Positions 48,722 through 58,016 are shown, counted from the stretch's first letter. The stretch: DNA of 64,000 nt from Myxococcus guangdongensis (GCF_024198255.1 NZ_JAJVKW010000003.1:925938-989937), one strand, 5' to 3'. Notes: generated from the letters alone by a model not told the origin. Numbers and translations: made by a program.

Positions 48722-50179
48722 GTGTCGCTGCGTCCCGTGGAGCTCGCGCAGGTGGTGGCGGAGGTGGGCAAGCAGCTGACGGGCGCGGTGGCCCAGAAGG
48801 CCTGGTGCCCCCTGCCGAGGCTGGCCTACCTGGAGCTGCGGGTCCCCGGACGCTCCATCCTCCTCTGTCTGTGCGCGGAGGGAGATCTCGCCCGCGTCTC
48901 CGCCGCCACCTCCCGCTTCCCCACGCCCGGCGAGCCCGCCCCCTTCCAACGTTGGCTGCGCCACGAGCTCACCGGCGCGAAGCTCACCGGTGCCCGCTTC
49001 ATGGAGGCCGAGCGCGTGGTGCAGCTCGACTTCGAGCGCGAGGAGGTGCGCCGCCACCTCGTCATGGAGCTGGGCTCGCCTGGGGGCCTGTTCCTTTCGA
49101 CGGAGCAGAACCGGGTGCTGATGCTCTCGGGCGAGGGCTTCGGCCCGCGTCGCAACCTCTACCCGGGTGCTGCCTGGACGCCGCCGGAGCCCATGCCCGC
49201 CGAGGCGCTGGAGAAGGCGCTCAAGGTCGCCTCCCGCCTGGTGCCAACAGAAGGGGAGCCGCTCCCATATTCCCATGCGGCCGAGCGGCTGCTCGGCGCC
49301 AGAGACCAGCAGAGCCGCGCCGAGTCCATCCGCCGGCGCCTCGCGCAGCCGTACCGCGCCCGCCTCAAGCGCTCCTCGCGCACCTTGGAGAAGGTGAGGG
49401 CGGAGGCCGCGCGCGGGCCGGAGGCGGAGAAGCACCGACGGCTGGGGGAGCTGCTCGCGCAGAACCTCTTCCGCCTCAAGCGCGGCGCCACCGAGGTGAC
49501 GCTCACCGAGTACACGGAAGCAGGCGCCCAGGAGGTCCGGGTGTCGCTGGACCCGAAGCGCACGCCCAAGGAGGAGGCGGACTGGCACTTCCACCAGTAC
49601 CGGCGGCTCTTGCGCGGCGTGGAGCAGGCGCGCCACCGCGAGGCGGAGCTGGCGCGCGAGGTCGCCCACGCCCAGTCCGCGCTGGAGCAGGTGGAGCGCA
49701 TGGACGAGGCGATGCTGTTGGCGCAGGTGGAGGTGCTGCACGTCTCCGCGGGGGGGGACGCGACGCCGGAGGGGCGGCCCTTCAAGGAGTACGTGGGTCA
49801 CGCGGGCGCGCGCATCTGGGTGGGGCGCGGCTCGGAGGACAACGACACGCTCACCTTCAAGCTCGCCCGGCCCTGGCACCTGTGGCTGCACGCGCGCGGC
49901 GTGCCCGGCAGTCACGTGGTGCTGCCCCTGGAGAAGGGACAGGAGGCGACGCAGGAGGCGCTGCTGGACGCGGCGCACCTGGCGCTGCACCACTCGGGGG
50001 CGAAGGGCGAGCCCCGGGGTGAGGTCAGCTACGTGCCGGTGAAGTTCGTGCGCAAGGTGAAGGGCGGCGCGCACGGACAGGTGACGTTCACGCGCGAGAA
50101 GACCTTCGTGGTGCGCATGGAGCCCGAGCGGCTGGAGCGACTGCTCAAGTCCCGTCACACCGAGGTGCCCGCTCCGTGA
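48722..50179 (+). CDS. NFACT-family protein (RqcH-like)
   Basis: 485 residues from GTG 48722, with AGGAGG six bases upstream. NFACT-N domain over the first 200 residues, a coiled-coil middle (about 215-330, rich in ARHREAELAREV), then NFACT-R: FKEYVGHAGARIWVGRGSED, LWLHARGVPGSHVVLP. RqcH recruits Ala-tRNA to stalled 50S subunits for Ala tailing. The N-domain AspArg motif important for that activity appears as GluArg (MEAERVVQLDF), so tailing ability is uncertain. The gene starts 20 bases after the terminator of the histone-like gene. Confidence 0.86.
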   Translation: MSLRPVELAQVVAEVGKQLTGAVAQKAWCPLPRLAYLELRVPGRSILLCLCAEGDLARVSAATSRFPTPGEPAPFQRWLRHELTGAKLTGARFMEAERVVQLDFEREEVRRHLVMELGSPGGLFLSTEQNRVLMLSGEGFGPRRNLYPGAAWTPPEPMPAEALEKALKVASRLVPTEGEPLPYSHAAERLLGARDQQSRAESIRRRLAQPYRARLKRSSRTLEKVRAEAARGPEAEKHRRLGELLAQNLFRLKRGATEVTLTEYTEAGAQEVRVSLDPKRTPKEEADWHFHQYRRLLRGVEQARHREAELAREVAHAQSALEQVERMDEAMLLAQVEVLHVSAGGDATPEGRPFKEYVGHAGARIWVGRGSEDNDTLTFKLARPWHLWLHARGVPGSHVVLPLEKGQEATQEALLDAAHLALHHSGAKGEPRGEVSYVPVKFVRKVKGGAHGQVTFTREKTFVVRMEPERLERLLKSRHTEVPAP

Positions 50180-50309
50180 CGGATGCCGCCCCCGGAGTGT
50201 GAATCACCCGGGTGCGAGGGGCCGACGCGGTTGACGGGCTGACGGAGGGCAGGCGGGCAGGGGCCTGCGGCCTTGAGTCCGGAGCCTTGGCGGGTACGAT
50301 GCGCGACGA

Positions 50310-51200
50310 GTGACCTCCGAGTTTTTCCGTCAGATGTCCCTGTTCCCACGCGGCCTCTCCGCGGCCAGTCGGGCCACGGCGGTGGCCGCGGAGCCGCGTG
50401 CCCCGGACGTCGTCGCGGAGCTCGAGGCGCAGCTGGCGCCCCCGGCGCCCCGTCCTCCTCCGCCCCGCAACCGGGTTCCGGAAGAGGCGCCGCGCATGCT
50501 CAACGTCTCCTCCACGCGCGAGGACATGTGGAACCGCGCGGAGTCGCTCGCGTGGCGGCTGAGCGCGGAGCTGGGGATGCCGGTGAAGCTGGCGGTGACG
50601 GACAACCGCTCCACCATGGTGTCCTTCCGTCGAGGGGGCAACGCGCTGCAGCTGCGCTTGCACCACATGTTCCTGGACGCGCCGGAGACGGTGGTGCGCG
50701 CGGTGGCGGACTACGCGGGCCGAGGCCACCGCACCGCGGGCGTGCTGTTGGACGAGTACATCCGGGGACAGCAGCCGCGCATCCGTCAGGTGCGGCGCGA
50801 ATCCGACGCGGACCTGAACCCGCTGGGGCGCTGTTTCGACCTGCAGGCGCTTTACAACGGGGTCAACGCGACATTTTTCGACAACGTCATCCAGGCGCGC
50901 ATCGGCTGGGGGCGCATGCCGCCCCGGCGGCGTCGGAAGTCCATCCGCCTGGGTGTGTACGACCATCAGACGCGGGAGATTCGCATCCATCCCGCGCTGG
51001 ACAGGCCCGAGGTGCCGGCCTTCTTCGTGGAGTTCATCGTCTACCACGAGATGCTTCATCAGCTCTTCCCGAGCACGGGGCGGAGCGGGCGCCGCGTCCA
51101 CCATCCGCGCGCCTTCCGGGAGCGCGAGCGCACGTACCCGCACTACGCGGCGGCGCTGCGCTGGGAGCGGGAGAATCTGGGCGTGTTGTTGCGCGGTTGA
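50310..51200 (+). CDS. SprT-like zinc metalloprotease-domain protein
   Basis: 296 residues from GTG 50310; ATG 50334 is an alternative. A Pro-rich N-terminus (to about residue 60) precedes a domain with DLQALYNGVNATFF, IHPALDRPEVPAFFVEFIVYHEMLHQ, giving the HExxH-like YHEMLHQ with both His and Glu. The layout resembles SprT-like proteases, though the C-terminal zinc-ribbon is missing. Function is not established for bacterial members; DNA-protein crosslink repair is the eukaryotic precedent. No signal peptide. Confidence 0.75.
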   Translation: MTSEFFRQMSLFPRGLSAASRATAVAAEPRAPDVVAELEAQLAPPAPRPPPPRNRVPEEAPRMLNVSSTREDMWNRAESLAWRLSAELGMPVKLAVTDNRSTMVSFRRGGNALQLRLHHMFLDAPETVVRAVADYAGRGHRTAGVLLDEYIRGQQPRIRQVRRESDADLNPLGRCFDLQALYNGVNATFFDNVIQARIGWGRMPPRRRRKSIRLGVYDHQTREIRIHPALDRPEVPAFFVEFIVYHEMLHQLFPSTGRSGRRVHHPRAFRERERTYPHYAAALRWERENLGVLLRG

Positions 51201-51301
51201 TGGCTCTTCTGCTCGCTGGCTCATTTACCGGTTTACCGAGCGAAGCGACCCGTGGTGCGTGCTTGACGCATCCATGAGGTCCACCCATCCTCCCGAGCCA
51301 T

Positions 51302-52729
51302 ATGCGACGAGCGAAGATTGTCTGCACCCTCGGGCCCGCGAGTCAGAGCCAGGAGATGTTGGAGGCGCTGCTGGAGAACGGCATGGACGTGGCGAGGTTG
51401 AACTTCTCCCACGGCAGCCACGAGCAGCACGCGGAGAACATCGCCAAGCTGCGCGCGGCCTCGCTGAAGGTGCGCAAGGCGGTGGGCATCCTGGGTGACC
51501 TGCAGGGCCCGAAGATTCGCACGGGCCGCTTCACCAAGGGCAGCACGGAGCTGAAGGAGGGCGGCACCTTCCACATCACCACGGACGAGACGGTGCCGGG
51601 CACGGACGACATCGTGTCGACGACGTACCCGTTCCTGGCGGCGGACGTGAATCCGGGGGACCGCATCCTGTTGGATGACGGCCTGCTGGAGCTGAAGGTG
51701 CTCCACACGGACAAGCAGAAGCTCATCAAGACGGAGGTCATCCACGGCGGCACGCTGAAGAACAACAAGGGCATCAACCTGCCCGGCGTGGCGGTGCGCG
51801 CGGAGGCGCTGACGCCGAAGGACCGTGAGGACCTGGTCTTCGGCATCAAGGCGGGCGTGGACTACATCGCGCTGTCGTTCGTGCGGCAGCCCTCCGACCT
51901 GGACACGGCCCGTCAGGCGATGTCCGAGGTGGGCCGCATCGTGCCCATCATCGCCAAGCTGGAGAAGCCGGAGGCGATCGCGCGGCTGGACGCCATCCTG
52001 GACAAGACGGACGGGGTGATGGTGGCGCGCGGCGACTTGGGCGTGGAGATTCCGCCCGAGGAGGTGCCGGCGGTGCAGAAGGACATCATCCGGCGCTCCA
52101 ACCTGCGCGGCCTGCCGGTCATCGTGGCGACGCAGATGTTGAACTCGATGATCGACAACCCGCGGCCCACGCGCGCCGAGGCGAGCGACGTGGCGAACGC
52201 GGTGTTCGACGGCGCGGACGCGGTGATGCTGTCGGGCGAGACGGCGAGCGGCAAGTTCCCCATCGAGTCCGTGCAGATGATGGAGCGCATCATCCTGGCG
52301 GCGGAGTCCTCGTCGCGGGTGCAGGGGCTGTCGCCGCGCATCGACGCGCCGCTGGGGGTGCCCTCGCACTTCCCGGACGTGATTGCCCGCGTGGCGTGCG
52401 AGGCGGCGAAGGCGAGCAACGCGTCGCTGATTGCGGCCTTCACCCTGTCGGGTGTGACGGCGCGGTTGTTGTCGCACTACCGGCCGACGGTGCCGATTGT
52501 CGCCTTCAGTCCGAACCAGGAGGTCCGTCGGCGGCTGGCGCTCCTGTGGGGCGTGGTGCCGCGGGTGCTCGAGCCCATCCAGGACACGGAGGCGATGGTG
52601 CGCCGCGTGGAGGAGGAGCTGCTCGCGCGCGGACTGGGTCGCAAGGGTGACCGCATCGTCATCGTGTACGGCGCGCCCGTGGGCCAGCCCGGGAAGATCA
52701 ACAGCCTGCGGTTGCACACCATCGGCTGA
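51302..52729 (+). CDS. pyk: Pyruvate kinase
   Basis: 475 residues. Landmarks: KIVCTLGPASQS at the start, NFSHGSHEQH, LGDLQGPKIRTG, IAKLEKPEAI with the active Lys, MVARGDLGVEIP and MLNSMIDNPRPTRAEASDV. This is the complete A/B/C-domain enzyme that makes pyruvate and ATP from phosphoenolpyruvate. The start ATG at 51302 follows CCATATG. Terminator at 52748-52788 closes the unit. Confidence 0.96.
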   Translation: MRRAKIVCTLGPASQSQEMLEALLENGMDVARLNFSHGSHEQHAENIAKLRAASLKVRKAVGILGDLQGPKIRTGRFTKGSTELKEGGTFHITTDETVPGTDDIVSTTYPFLAADVNPGDRILLDDGLLELKVLHTDKQKLIKTEVIHGGTLKNNKGINLPGVAVRAEALTPKDREDLVFGIKAGVDYIALSFVRQPSDLDTARQAMSEVGRIVPIIAKLEKPEAIARLDAILDKTDGVMVARGDLGVEIPPEEVPAVQKDIIRRSNLRGLPVIVATQMLNSMIDNPRPTRAEASDVANAVFDGADAVMLSGETASGKFPIESVQMMERIILAAESSSRVQGLSPRIDAPLGVPSHFPDVIARVACEAAKASNASLIAAFTLSGVTARLLSHYRPTVPIVAFSPNQEVRRRLALLWGVVPRVLEPIQDTEAMVRRVEEELLARGLGRKGDRIVIVYGAPVGQPGKINSLRLHTIG

Positions 52730-52747
52730 GGTCTGGCGTTCTGTGGC

Positions 52748-52788
52748 ACGGGGGCTCGCTGCTATGCGCGGCGGGCCCCGTTTGTTTT
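52748..52788 (+). terminator. Rho-independent terminator of pyk
   Basis: ACGGGG with bulge, CTCGCTGC, loop, GCGGCGGG, CCCCGT, then TTTGTTTT: about 14 pairs including two G-U. Lies between convergent pyk and the HD-GYP gene. Confidence 0.8.
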
Positions 52789-52801
52789 GCGCGAGGGGCC
52801 G

Positions 52802-54331
52802 CTACTTCGGCGCGTGCTTCAGGGCGTGGCGGGGAATCTCGGCCTCGACGAAGATCTTGAACAGCTCGCGGTCCAGCTGTCCGTTCTCCGTCTCCTTCTT
52901 GAGGATGTCGAGCGCGAGCGTGTGCGGCACGGCCTTCTTGTAGGGACGGTCGCTGGCGGTGAGGGCGTCGTAGATGTCGGAGATGGACATCATGCGCGAC
53001 TGGACGGGGATGGTGCGCTCGGGGATGGCGCGGGGGTAGCCGGTGCCGTCGAGCTTCTCGTGGTGCGCGTACGCGATTTCGGGCACGCGGCGCAGGGCGC
53101 GCGTCCACGGAATCTGGGTGAGGAAGCGGTAGGTGTGCTCGACGTGGCTCTCGATTTCGCGGCGCTCGTCGGCGGAGAGGGTGCCGCGGGGGATGGAGAG
53201 CGACTGGATTTCGCGCGCCAGGAGCAGCGGCTGCGTCTGGCCCGCGTCGTCCTGGAAGTTCAGGTGGCCCAGTTCGGTGAGCCGCTCGAAGCCCCCCTGC
53301 GCCAGCACCGTGGGCCGGTTGCAGGTGAGGACGAACTCGAACACCTCGTGCAGGTGCTTGAGCTCGGTGTCGAGCCGCTCGGTCTCCTCGGCCTCGATCT
53401 CCGCGAGCGCCGAGTCCCCGCGCTTCTTCACCGCCTCGAACCGCCGCCGGTAGCTCTGCAGCTGCAGGTCCTTGCGAGCGAGCTGGAAGCGGGCCCGGAG
53501 CACCTCGAGCTCATGCGGATAGAGCTTCTCCGCCTTGACGAGGACGTTCTCGCGCACGCCCACCTTGCCGAAGTCGTGCAGGAGCGACGCGTAGCGCAGC
53601 TCCTGAATCTCCGTGCCGGAGAAGCGAGTCCGGGCGTACGGGCCCGTGGACTGGTGCTCCAGGGCCAGGGCCAGGGACACGGTGAGGTCGGCGACGCGGC
53701 CCGAATGTCCGGCCGTCGTCGGGTCCCGCTGCTCGATGGCGACGACGGACGCGGAGACGAACCCCTCGAACAGGCGGTTGATCTCCTCGTGGAGCAGGGC
53801 GTTCTCGATGGCGCCCGCGGCCTGCGCACCCAGGGCGAGCAGCAGCTCCTCGTCCTCGGCGTTGAAGGCCAGGTCATCGAGCTTGTTGAGGGCCTGGATG
53901 ACGCCGGTGACGTCGCCATTCGCGTCGCGCATGGGGACGCAGAGGATGGTCTTCGTCTGGTAGCCGCTGGAGATGTCGAACGAGCGGTTGAAGCGCGTGT
54001 CCGCGTAGGCGTCGGGGATGTTGATGATGGTGCCGGTGTGGGCGACCTGTCCGGCGATGCCGCTGCCCACCGGGAGCCGGATTTCGTTCTTCGAGCCCTG
54101 GGCCACCTTGCTCCACAGCTCGTTGCGCTCGCGGTCCAGGATGAAGAGCGAGCACCGGTCCGCCTCCACCACCTTGGTGGCCTCGTAGAGGATGAGCGGC
54201 AGCAGCAGGTCCAGGTCCCTCTCGGCGCTCATGGCCTTGGCCACGTCGAGGATGGACGTCAGCTTCGCCAGGCGGCGGGTGAGGTCGGGCTGCGGCGGAG
54301 TCGGCTGCTGCGCGAGGGCGGAGGAGGGCAC
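52802..54331 (-). CDS. GAF-HD-GYP domain protein (cyclic-di-nucleotide phosphodiesterase type)
   Basis: About 509 residues from GTG 54331; the open frame runs to 54583 but would overlap the start of rpe. GAF domain at about 20-180 (SLFILDRERNELWSKVA, GSGIAGQVAHTG). HD-GYP follows: AGHSGRVADL, LLHDFGKVGV and HHEKLDGTGYPRAI, with a long insert of about 130 residues between the HD and GYP halves. Metal ligands appear complete, so c-di-GMP or related dinucleotide hydrolysis is plausible. Divergent from rpe with about 170 bases between starts. Confidence 0.85.
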   Translation of the reverse strand: MPSSALAQQPTPPQPDLTRRLAKLTSILDVAKAMSAERDLDLLLPLILYEATKVVEADRCSLFILDRERNELWSKVAQGSKNEIRLPVGSGIAGQVAHTGTIINIPDAYADTRFNRSFDISSGYQTKTILCVPMRDANGDVTGVIQALNKLDDLAFNAEDEELLLALGAQAAGAIENALLHEEINRLFEGFVSASVVAIEQRDPTTAGHSGRVADLTVSLALALEHQSTGPYARTRFSGTEIQELRYASLLHDFGKVGVRENVLVKAEKLYPHELEVLRARFQLARKDLQLQSYRRRFEAVKKRGDSALAEIEAEETERLDTELKHLHEVFEFVLTCNRPTVLAQGGFERLTELGHLNFQDDAGQTQPLLLAREIQSLSIPRGTLSADERREIESHVEHTYRFLTQIPWTRALRRVPEIAYAHHEKLDGTGYPRAIPERTIPVQSRMMSISDIYDALTASDRPYKKAVPHTLALDILKKETENGQLDRELFKIFVEAEIPRHALKHAPK

Positions 54332-54503
54332 CGGGTGGCTCCGGGCGAGAAGAGTCCTGCGGTTGTGCAGGATTCCAAGGTTGTAACACGCCCAGGCAGG
54401 TGGTCGCCCTGGGCCCCGACCTACTTGGTTTTCTGCTTTAGAGCGGACGTCGGGGAATTCCTTCGCTGTTGGGGTGACGGGGGGCGGGGTAAGTAGCGGC
54501 CCC

Positions 54504-55160
54504 ATGCGCCGCCGCCCTGTTCGAATCTCTCCCTCGCTCTTGTCTTCAGACTTCGGCCGTCTGGCCGAGGAGGTCCGCGACATCGAAGCCGCGGGTGCCG
54601 ATTGGATTCACGTCGACGTGATGGATGGGCGCTTCGTGCCGAACCTCACGATTGGGCCGGTGGTGGTGGAGGCCATCAAGCGGGCGGCGACGAAGCCGTT
54701 GGACGTGCACCTGATGATTGTGGAGCCGGAGAAGTACGTGGAGGCCTTCGCGAAGGCGGGGGCGGACGTGCTGACGGTGCACGTGGAGGCGAGCCCTCAC
54801 CTGCACAGGACGCTGCAACAGATTCGTCACGCGGGGGCGAAGCCGGCGGTGGTGCTGAACCCGAGCACGCCGTTGTCGGCCATCGAGGAGGTGCTGGGGG
54901 ACGTGGAGATGGTGTTGTTGATGAGCGTGAACCCGGGGTTCGGCGGGCAGGGGTTCATCGAGTCGACGGTGGACAAGGTGCGCCGGCTGCGCGCGATGTT
55001 GGACGCGCGGGGGCTGTCCACGGACATCGAGGTGGACGGGGGCATCAACGCCGAGACGGCGAAGAAGGTGGTGGAGGCGGGGGCGACGGTGTTGGTGGCG
55101 GGCAGCTACGTCTTCGGGGCGAAGGACCGGGCGGCGGCCATCCGTTCGCTCCGGGGGTGA
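54504..55160 (+). CDS. rpe: Ribulose-phosphate 3-epimerase
   Basis: 218 residues from ATG 54504. [32 protein letters not shown] (metal His is displaced one place: HVDVMDG), [21 protein letters not shown] and [11 protein letters not shown] are the family's signatures. It interconverts ribulose 5-phosphate and xylulose 5-phosphate in the pentose phosphate pathway. It ends seven bases before the stop of a convergent response-regulator gene. Confidence 0.95.
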   Translation: MRRRPVRISPSLLSSDFGRLAEEVRDIEAAGADWIHVDVMDGRFVPNLTIGPVVVEAIKRAATKPLDVHLMIVEPEKYVEAFAKAGADVLTVHVEASPHLHRTLQQIRHAGAKPAVVLNPSTPLSAIEEVLGDVEMVLLMSVNPGFGGQGFIESTVDKVRRLRAMLDARGLSTDIEVDGGINAETAKKVVEAGATVLVAGSYVFGAKDRAAAIRSLRG

Positions 55161-55167
55161 CGGCGGG

Positions 55168-55566
55168 TCAGGCCCGGGTGCGAGCCACGGTGGTGGCGAG
55201 TCGGGCGACGCGGGTCATGAAGGTGGGGTCGAAGGGCTTCACCTCGTAGTCGTCGGCGCCGAGCTCGAAGCAGACGTGGCGGGTGAACTGGTCCTCGACG
55301 CCGCTGAGGATGATGACCTTGCACTCGCGGGTGGCGGGGTCCTGCTTGAGCTGGGCGAGCAGGTCGCGGCCATCCTGGTGCTGGTTGATGTCCAGGATGA
55401 TGACGGCGGGCCGGTGGAGGCGGGCCAGCTCGAGGACGCGTTCCGACGTCGTGTCCGAGATGCACGTCAGGCCGGACCGCTTCGCCTCCCGGGCGAGGGC
55501 CGACACGATGAGCGGTTCATCATCGGAGATGAGGACGACGGGGGGCATGTTCGTTTGGAGCTGCAC
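55168..55566 (-). CDS. Single-domain response regulator
   Basis: 132 residues from GTG 55566 (AGAAGG nine bases upstream); TTG 55572 and ATG 55548 also possible. Receiver features: VVLISDDEP (acidic pocket), IILDINQHQDG (phosphoacceptor Asp), VIILSG (Thr/Ser position) and YEVKPFD (Lys). No output domain, so it works through protein contact or phosphorelay, like CheY/DivK. Its partner kinase is not adjacent; two hybrid kinases lie elsewhere in the window. Confidence 0.87.
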   Translation of the reverse strand: MQLQTNMPPVVLISDDEPLIVSALAREAKRSGLTCISDTTSERVLELARLHRPAVIILDINQHQDGRDLLAQLKQDPATRECKVIILSGVEDQFTRHVCFELGADDYEVKPFDPTFMTRVARLATTVARTRA

Positions 55567-55735
55567 GGCCAACTGCCTTCTCGGCCCAAGGGGGACTGGT
55601 GAATATATCCGGAACTACCGGAATGTCAGGACAATTGTAAGAGGGGGTGGAGGGCGAGGGGAGGGGCGAGGGTCTTTTCGGACCGCAGGAGGGAGGGGAG
55701 CGGGGGCGGGGGAAAGAAAAGGTGATCCGAGGACG

Positions 55736-55764
55736 TTGACTCAGCCGTGTGGCTCGGGTACTAC
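55736..55764 (+). promoter_or_regulatory. Sigma-70-type promoter of tRNA-Pro
   Basis: TTGACT at 55736-55741, 17-base spacer, TACTAC at 55759-55764; expected start near 55771, about 44 bases before the mature tRNA. Confidence 0.75.
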
Positions 55765-55814
55765 CGCCGCACTTTCGCCGGTCCCGAGGAGTACCCGCCG
55801 GCGGACGGACATAT

Positions 55815-55891
55815 CGGGGAGTGGCTCAGCCTGGTAGAGCACTTGGTTCGGGACCAAGGGGTCGCAGGTTCAAATCCTGTCTCCCCGACCA
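55815..55891 (+). tRNA. tRNA-Pro, anticodon CGG
   Basis: 77 bases including an encoded CCA. Acceptor arm CGGGGAG/CTCCCCG, D-arm around TGGCTCAGCCTGGTAGAGCA, anticodon stem CTTGG/CCAAG with loop TTCGGGA (anticodon CGG), T-loop GGTTCAAATCC. All arms pair. It has its own promoter and terminator and marks the border between chromosome-like sequence and the accessory region to its right. Confidence 0.97.
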
Positions 55892-55897
55892 CGTAGA

Positions 55898-55947
55898 AAG
55901 CCCTGGGGTTTCGCGGACTTCCGCTGAAACTCCAGGGCTTTTGTTTT
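55898..55947 (+). terminator. Rho-independent terminator of tRNA-Pro
   Basis: AAGCCCTGG and CCAGGGCTT flank an inner pairing GTTTC/GAAAC and CGG/CCG, followed by TTTTGTTTT. Confidence 0.85.
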
Positions 55948-56046
55948 CCAGCCACCGCCACCGCGAGCAGTCCGGAGCGGGCTCGACCCGGATTGGGCCG
56001 GGCCTTCGTTGTTCGTCAGTGGGGTGGGACTTAGAGTTCCTGGGCC

Positions 56047-56286
56047 ATGGCGACCAAGGAAGACCTCCTCTCGGATGTGCTGCGACTCCCTCCCGAGGAA
56101 CGTGCGGAGGTCGCCCACAAGCTCCTGCTCAGCTTGGAAGAAGGGGCCGGGGATTCGGACGCACAAGCCGCCTGGTCCGTGGAACTGGAGCGCCGAGCTC
56201 GTGACGTTCTCGATGGGCGCGTGAAGACGGTTCCCTGGGAGCAGGTCGAGGAGCGCATGCGTGCGCGCCTTAGTCATCGGCGGTGA
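56047..56286 (+). CDS. Addiction-module antitoxin component
   Basis: 79 residues. It matches the small addiction-module component family: [31 protein letters not shown] and a C-terminal [12 protein letters not shown]. Helical and acidic, expected to neutralise the following ParE/RelE-like toxin and to repress the operon. Its stop overlaps the toxin's GTG (GTGA), the standard antitoxin-first order. Confidence 0.88.
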   Translation: MATKEDLLSDVLRLPPEERAEVAHKLLLSLEEGAGDSDAQAAWSVELERRARDVLDGRVKTVPWEQVEERMRARLSHRR

Positions 56287-56615
56287 AGGTCCGTCTCGAG
56301 TTCCACCCTGACGCGGTTGCGGAGGTGGAGTCGTCGATGGACTGGTACGAGGGCCAGAGAGCGGGTCTCGGGGACGAATTCTTCGCGGAGCTTCGTCAGG
56401 GGCTCCAGGTGATCGCTGAGTCTCCTCGCGTGAACCCTCCCTGGACTGGTGGGCGAGTGATGGACGTGGGAGTGAGGCGATTGCGGATGGAGCGCTTCCC
56501 ATTCGTGTTGCCCTATCTCGTGGTGGAGGACCTCGTGGTGGTGCTCGCTGTCGCGCATGTTCGCCGCCGGCCGGGGTATTGGCTGCCGCGTGCGAGGTCA
56601 TTTCCTCAGCGCTGA
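56283..56615 (+). CDS. RelE/ParE-superfamily toxin
   Basis: 110 residues, GTG start overlapping the antitoxin. The ParE/RelE fold appears as VRLEFHPDAVAEVESSMDWY, GDEFFAELRQGLQVI, FPFVLPYLVVEDLVVVLAVAH. Targets are either gyrase (ParE) or ribosome-bound mRNA (RelE); sequence alone does not decide. The C-terminus ends RRRPGYW as in many ParE-like toxins. Confidence 0.88.
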   Translation: MKVRLEFHPDAVAEVESSMDWYEGQRAGLGDEFFAELRQGLQVIAESPRVNPPWTGGRVMDVGVRRLRMERFPFVLPYLVVEDLVVVLAVAHVRRRPGYWLPRARSFPQR

Positions 56616-56876
56616 ATCAGCGACTCTTTCTCCACGGGCTACGGCCAAGTCCCGAATCGTATGGAGTGGGTCCAAAGAGGCCTTGAAGCCTCGGAGGGTG
56701 TAGGGGCCCTCCGGATTTCTTCGGTTCCCGTCCCGAGTTGCCCGGAGGTATTGGAGTTTCAGCCCCACAGGACGGCGTTGGCGCGGAACGCAATGGAGTG
56801 GTAGCCGCCCGCGCCCAAGCCGGAGCCCGCCGCCCTCAGCAAGGCTCCTAATACGACTTGGTCACTTCAAGAATGC
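56616..56876. other. Decayed accessory sequence
   Basis: About 260 bases with no intact gene. On the reverse strand a 35-codon fragment ends ..RANAVLWG-stop near 56770, and a second frame ends near 56612 (..ERVADSALRK-stop). Both look like remnants of former genes, but neither is long enough to name. Confidence 0.35.
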
Positions 56877-57131
56877 GTGAGGGCGGGCGGACTGTTCCCC
56901 AGGCATGCCGCCAGCGCAGCTGAAGCGGTTGGAGACGGAACTGGAGAGCCGATGTTCGCGGGCCTGAGCCGTGTAGAGCGGCGACGGGCGATGGACTGGT
57001 ACATCAAGGGACTGCTGCTCGAGGGTGAGCGCAAGAGCATCGACCCGATAGCGGGGATGCTGGTGGGGGCGACTGGCGAGAGGGCGGCCATGCCGGAACC
57101 TGTCAACGCGGATGAGACAGCGACTTCGTGA
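56877..57131 (+). pseudogene. IS701-like transposase N-terminal remnant
   Basis: 84 codons with FAGLSRVERRRAMDWYIKGL and ERKSIDPIAG, the N-terminal pattern of IS701-family transposases. A second frame just upstream (PAQLKRLETELESR) appears to belong to the same protein, so a frameshift separates them. The rest is missing; the adjacent IS5-type element at 57141 lies just after. Family call is moderate. Confidence 0.55.
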
Positions 57132-57140
57132 GATTACTTA

Positions 57141-58016
57141 CAGCCCCTAACAAATGTCAGAGCAGAGGCGGCGCAGCAGCATGATGCAGCAGCCGAGGAC
57201 GAGGAAGCCGAAGTGGACGTCGTCCCTGCGTTCGTCGCGGACGCGAAGTCGGCGGAGCTGGTTCTTCCAGGCCAAGGTGCGCTCCACCACCCAGCGGTAT
57301 CGCCCCAGTCGCTCCTTGGATTCAACGCCCGGACGCGCAATGCGAGGAGCGATGCCGCGCAGGCGCAGGCCACGCCGGTTCCTCCTCGATGCGTAGGCCT
57401 TGTCACCATGCAGCTTCCCAGGACGGAGCCGGCGCTGGCCCGACGGCATCCTCACCGCGGGCACGGAGTCGAGGAGCGGGAAGAGTTCGTGGGTGTCGTG
57501 CACATTGGCTACAGTCACGGATTCAGTGAGCGGCAGGCCGTGGGCGTCTACGAGAAGATGATGCTTGCTACCCGCCTTCGCACTATCCGTCGGGTTTGGG
57601 CCTGTGGGGGCCCCCTTTTTGACGCCCGGACGGACGAGGAGTCGATGGAGGCCCGGGAGAAGTCGACCTTGCCGCGCAACCCCAGTTCGTCGAGCAACCG
57701 CTCCTGGAACTGCTCCCACACCCCAGCCCGGGTCCATTCCTCAAGCCGGCGCCAGGCCGTCATGCCCGATAGGCCGAACTGCTTGCGGGGCAGCATCTCC
57801 CAGGGGATTCCACTGCGGAGCACGAAGACGATGGCTTCCAGCGCCACTCTGTCGTCCGCTCGAGGACGCCCTAGCTTCTTCTTGGGACGAGGCGGAGGCA
57901 GCAAGGGAGCCACTCGCTGCCAGAAGGCGTCAGGGACGAGTTCGCGGACCATGCCCTTCAACCTGGAGATGGTTCTTCCCTGCGACCAGCCCACCCTCGA
58001 CTTTCGTTAGGGGCTG
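57141..58016 (-). mobile_element. Complete IS5-family insertion sequence with TTA duplication
   Basis: 876 bases. Terminal inverted repeats CAGCCCCTAACAAATGTC (left) and CAGCCCCTAACGAAAGTC (right, reverse complement). TTA flanks both ends (57138-57140 and 58017-58019), the TNA-type target duplication of IS5-group elements. Encodes one transposase on the reverse strand by frameshift. Confidence 0.9.
57147..57994 (-). CDS. IS5-family transposase, two overlapping frames
   Basis: First frame 57994-57548 (GTG 57994 or ATG 57952), second frame to 57147. The two overlap around CAAAAAGGGGG near 57,620, where a -1 slip joins SSVRASK to KKGAPTGPNPTDSAKAGSKH. The DDE residues are complete across the join: Asp in ASIDSSSVRA, Asp in LHGDKAYASR and Glu in WVVERTLAWK. 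The HTH-like N-terminus LVPDAFWQRVAPLLPPPRP is typical. Probably a functional enzyme made by programmed frameshifting. Confidence 0.88.

Noticed and set aside
54332..54583. N-terminal extension of the HD-GYP protein
   Set aside because: It would overlap the rpe start and has no domain character.
56700..56800. Named gene for the RANAVLWG reverse-strand fragment
   Set aside because: Only about 35 codons remain after a stop, too little to assign a family.
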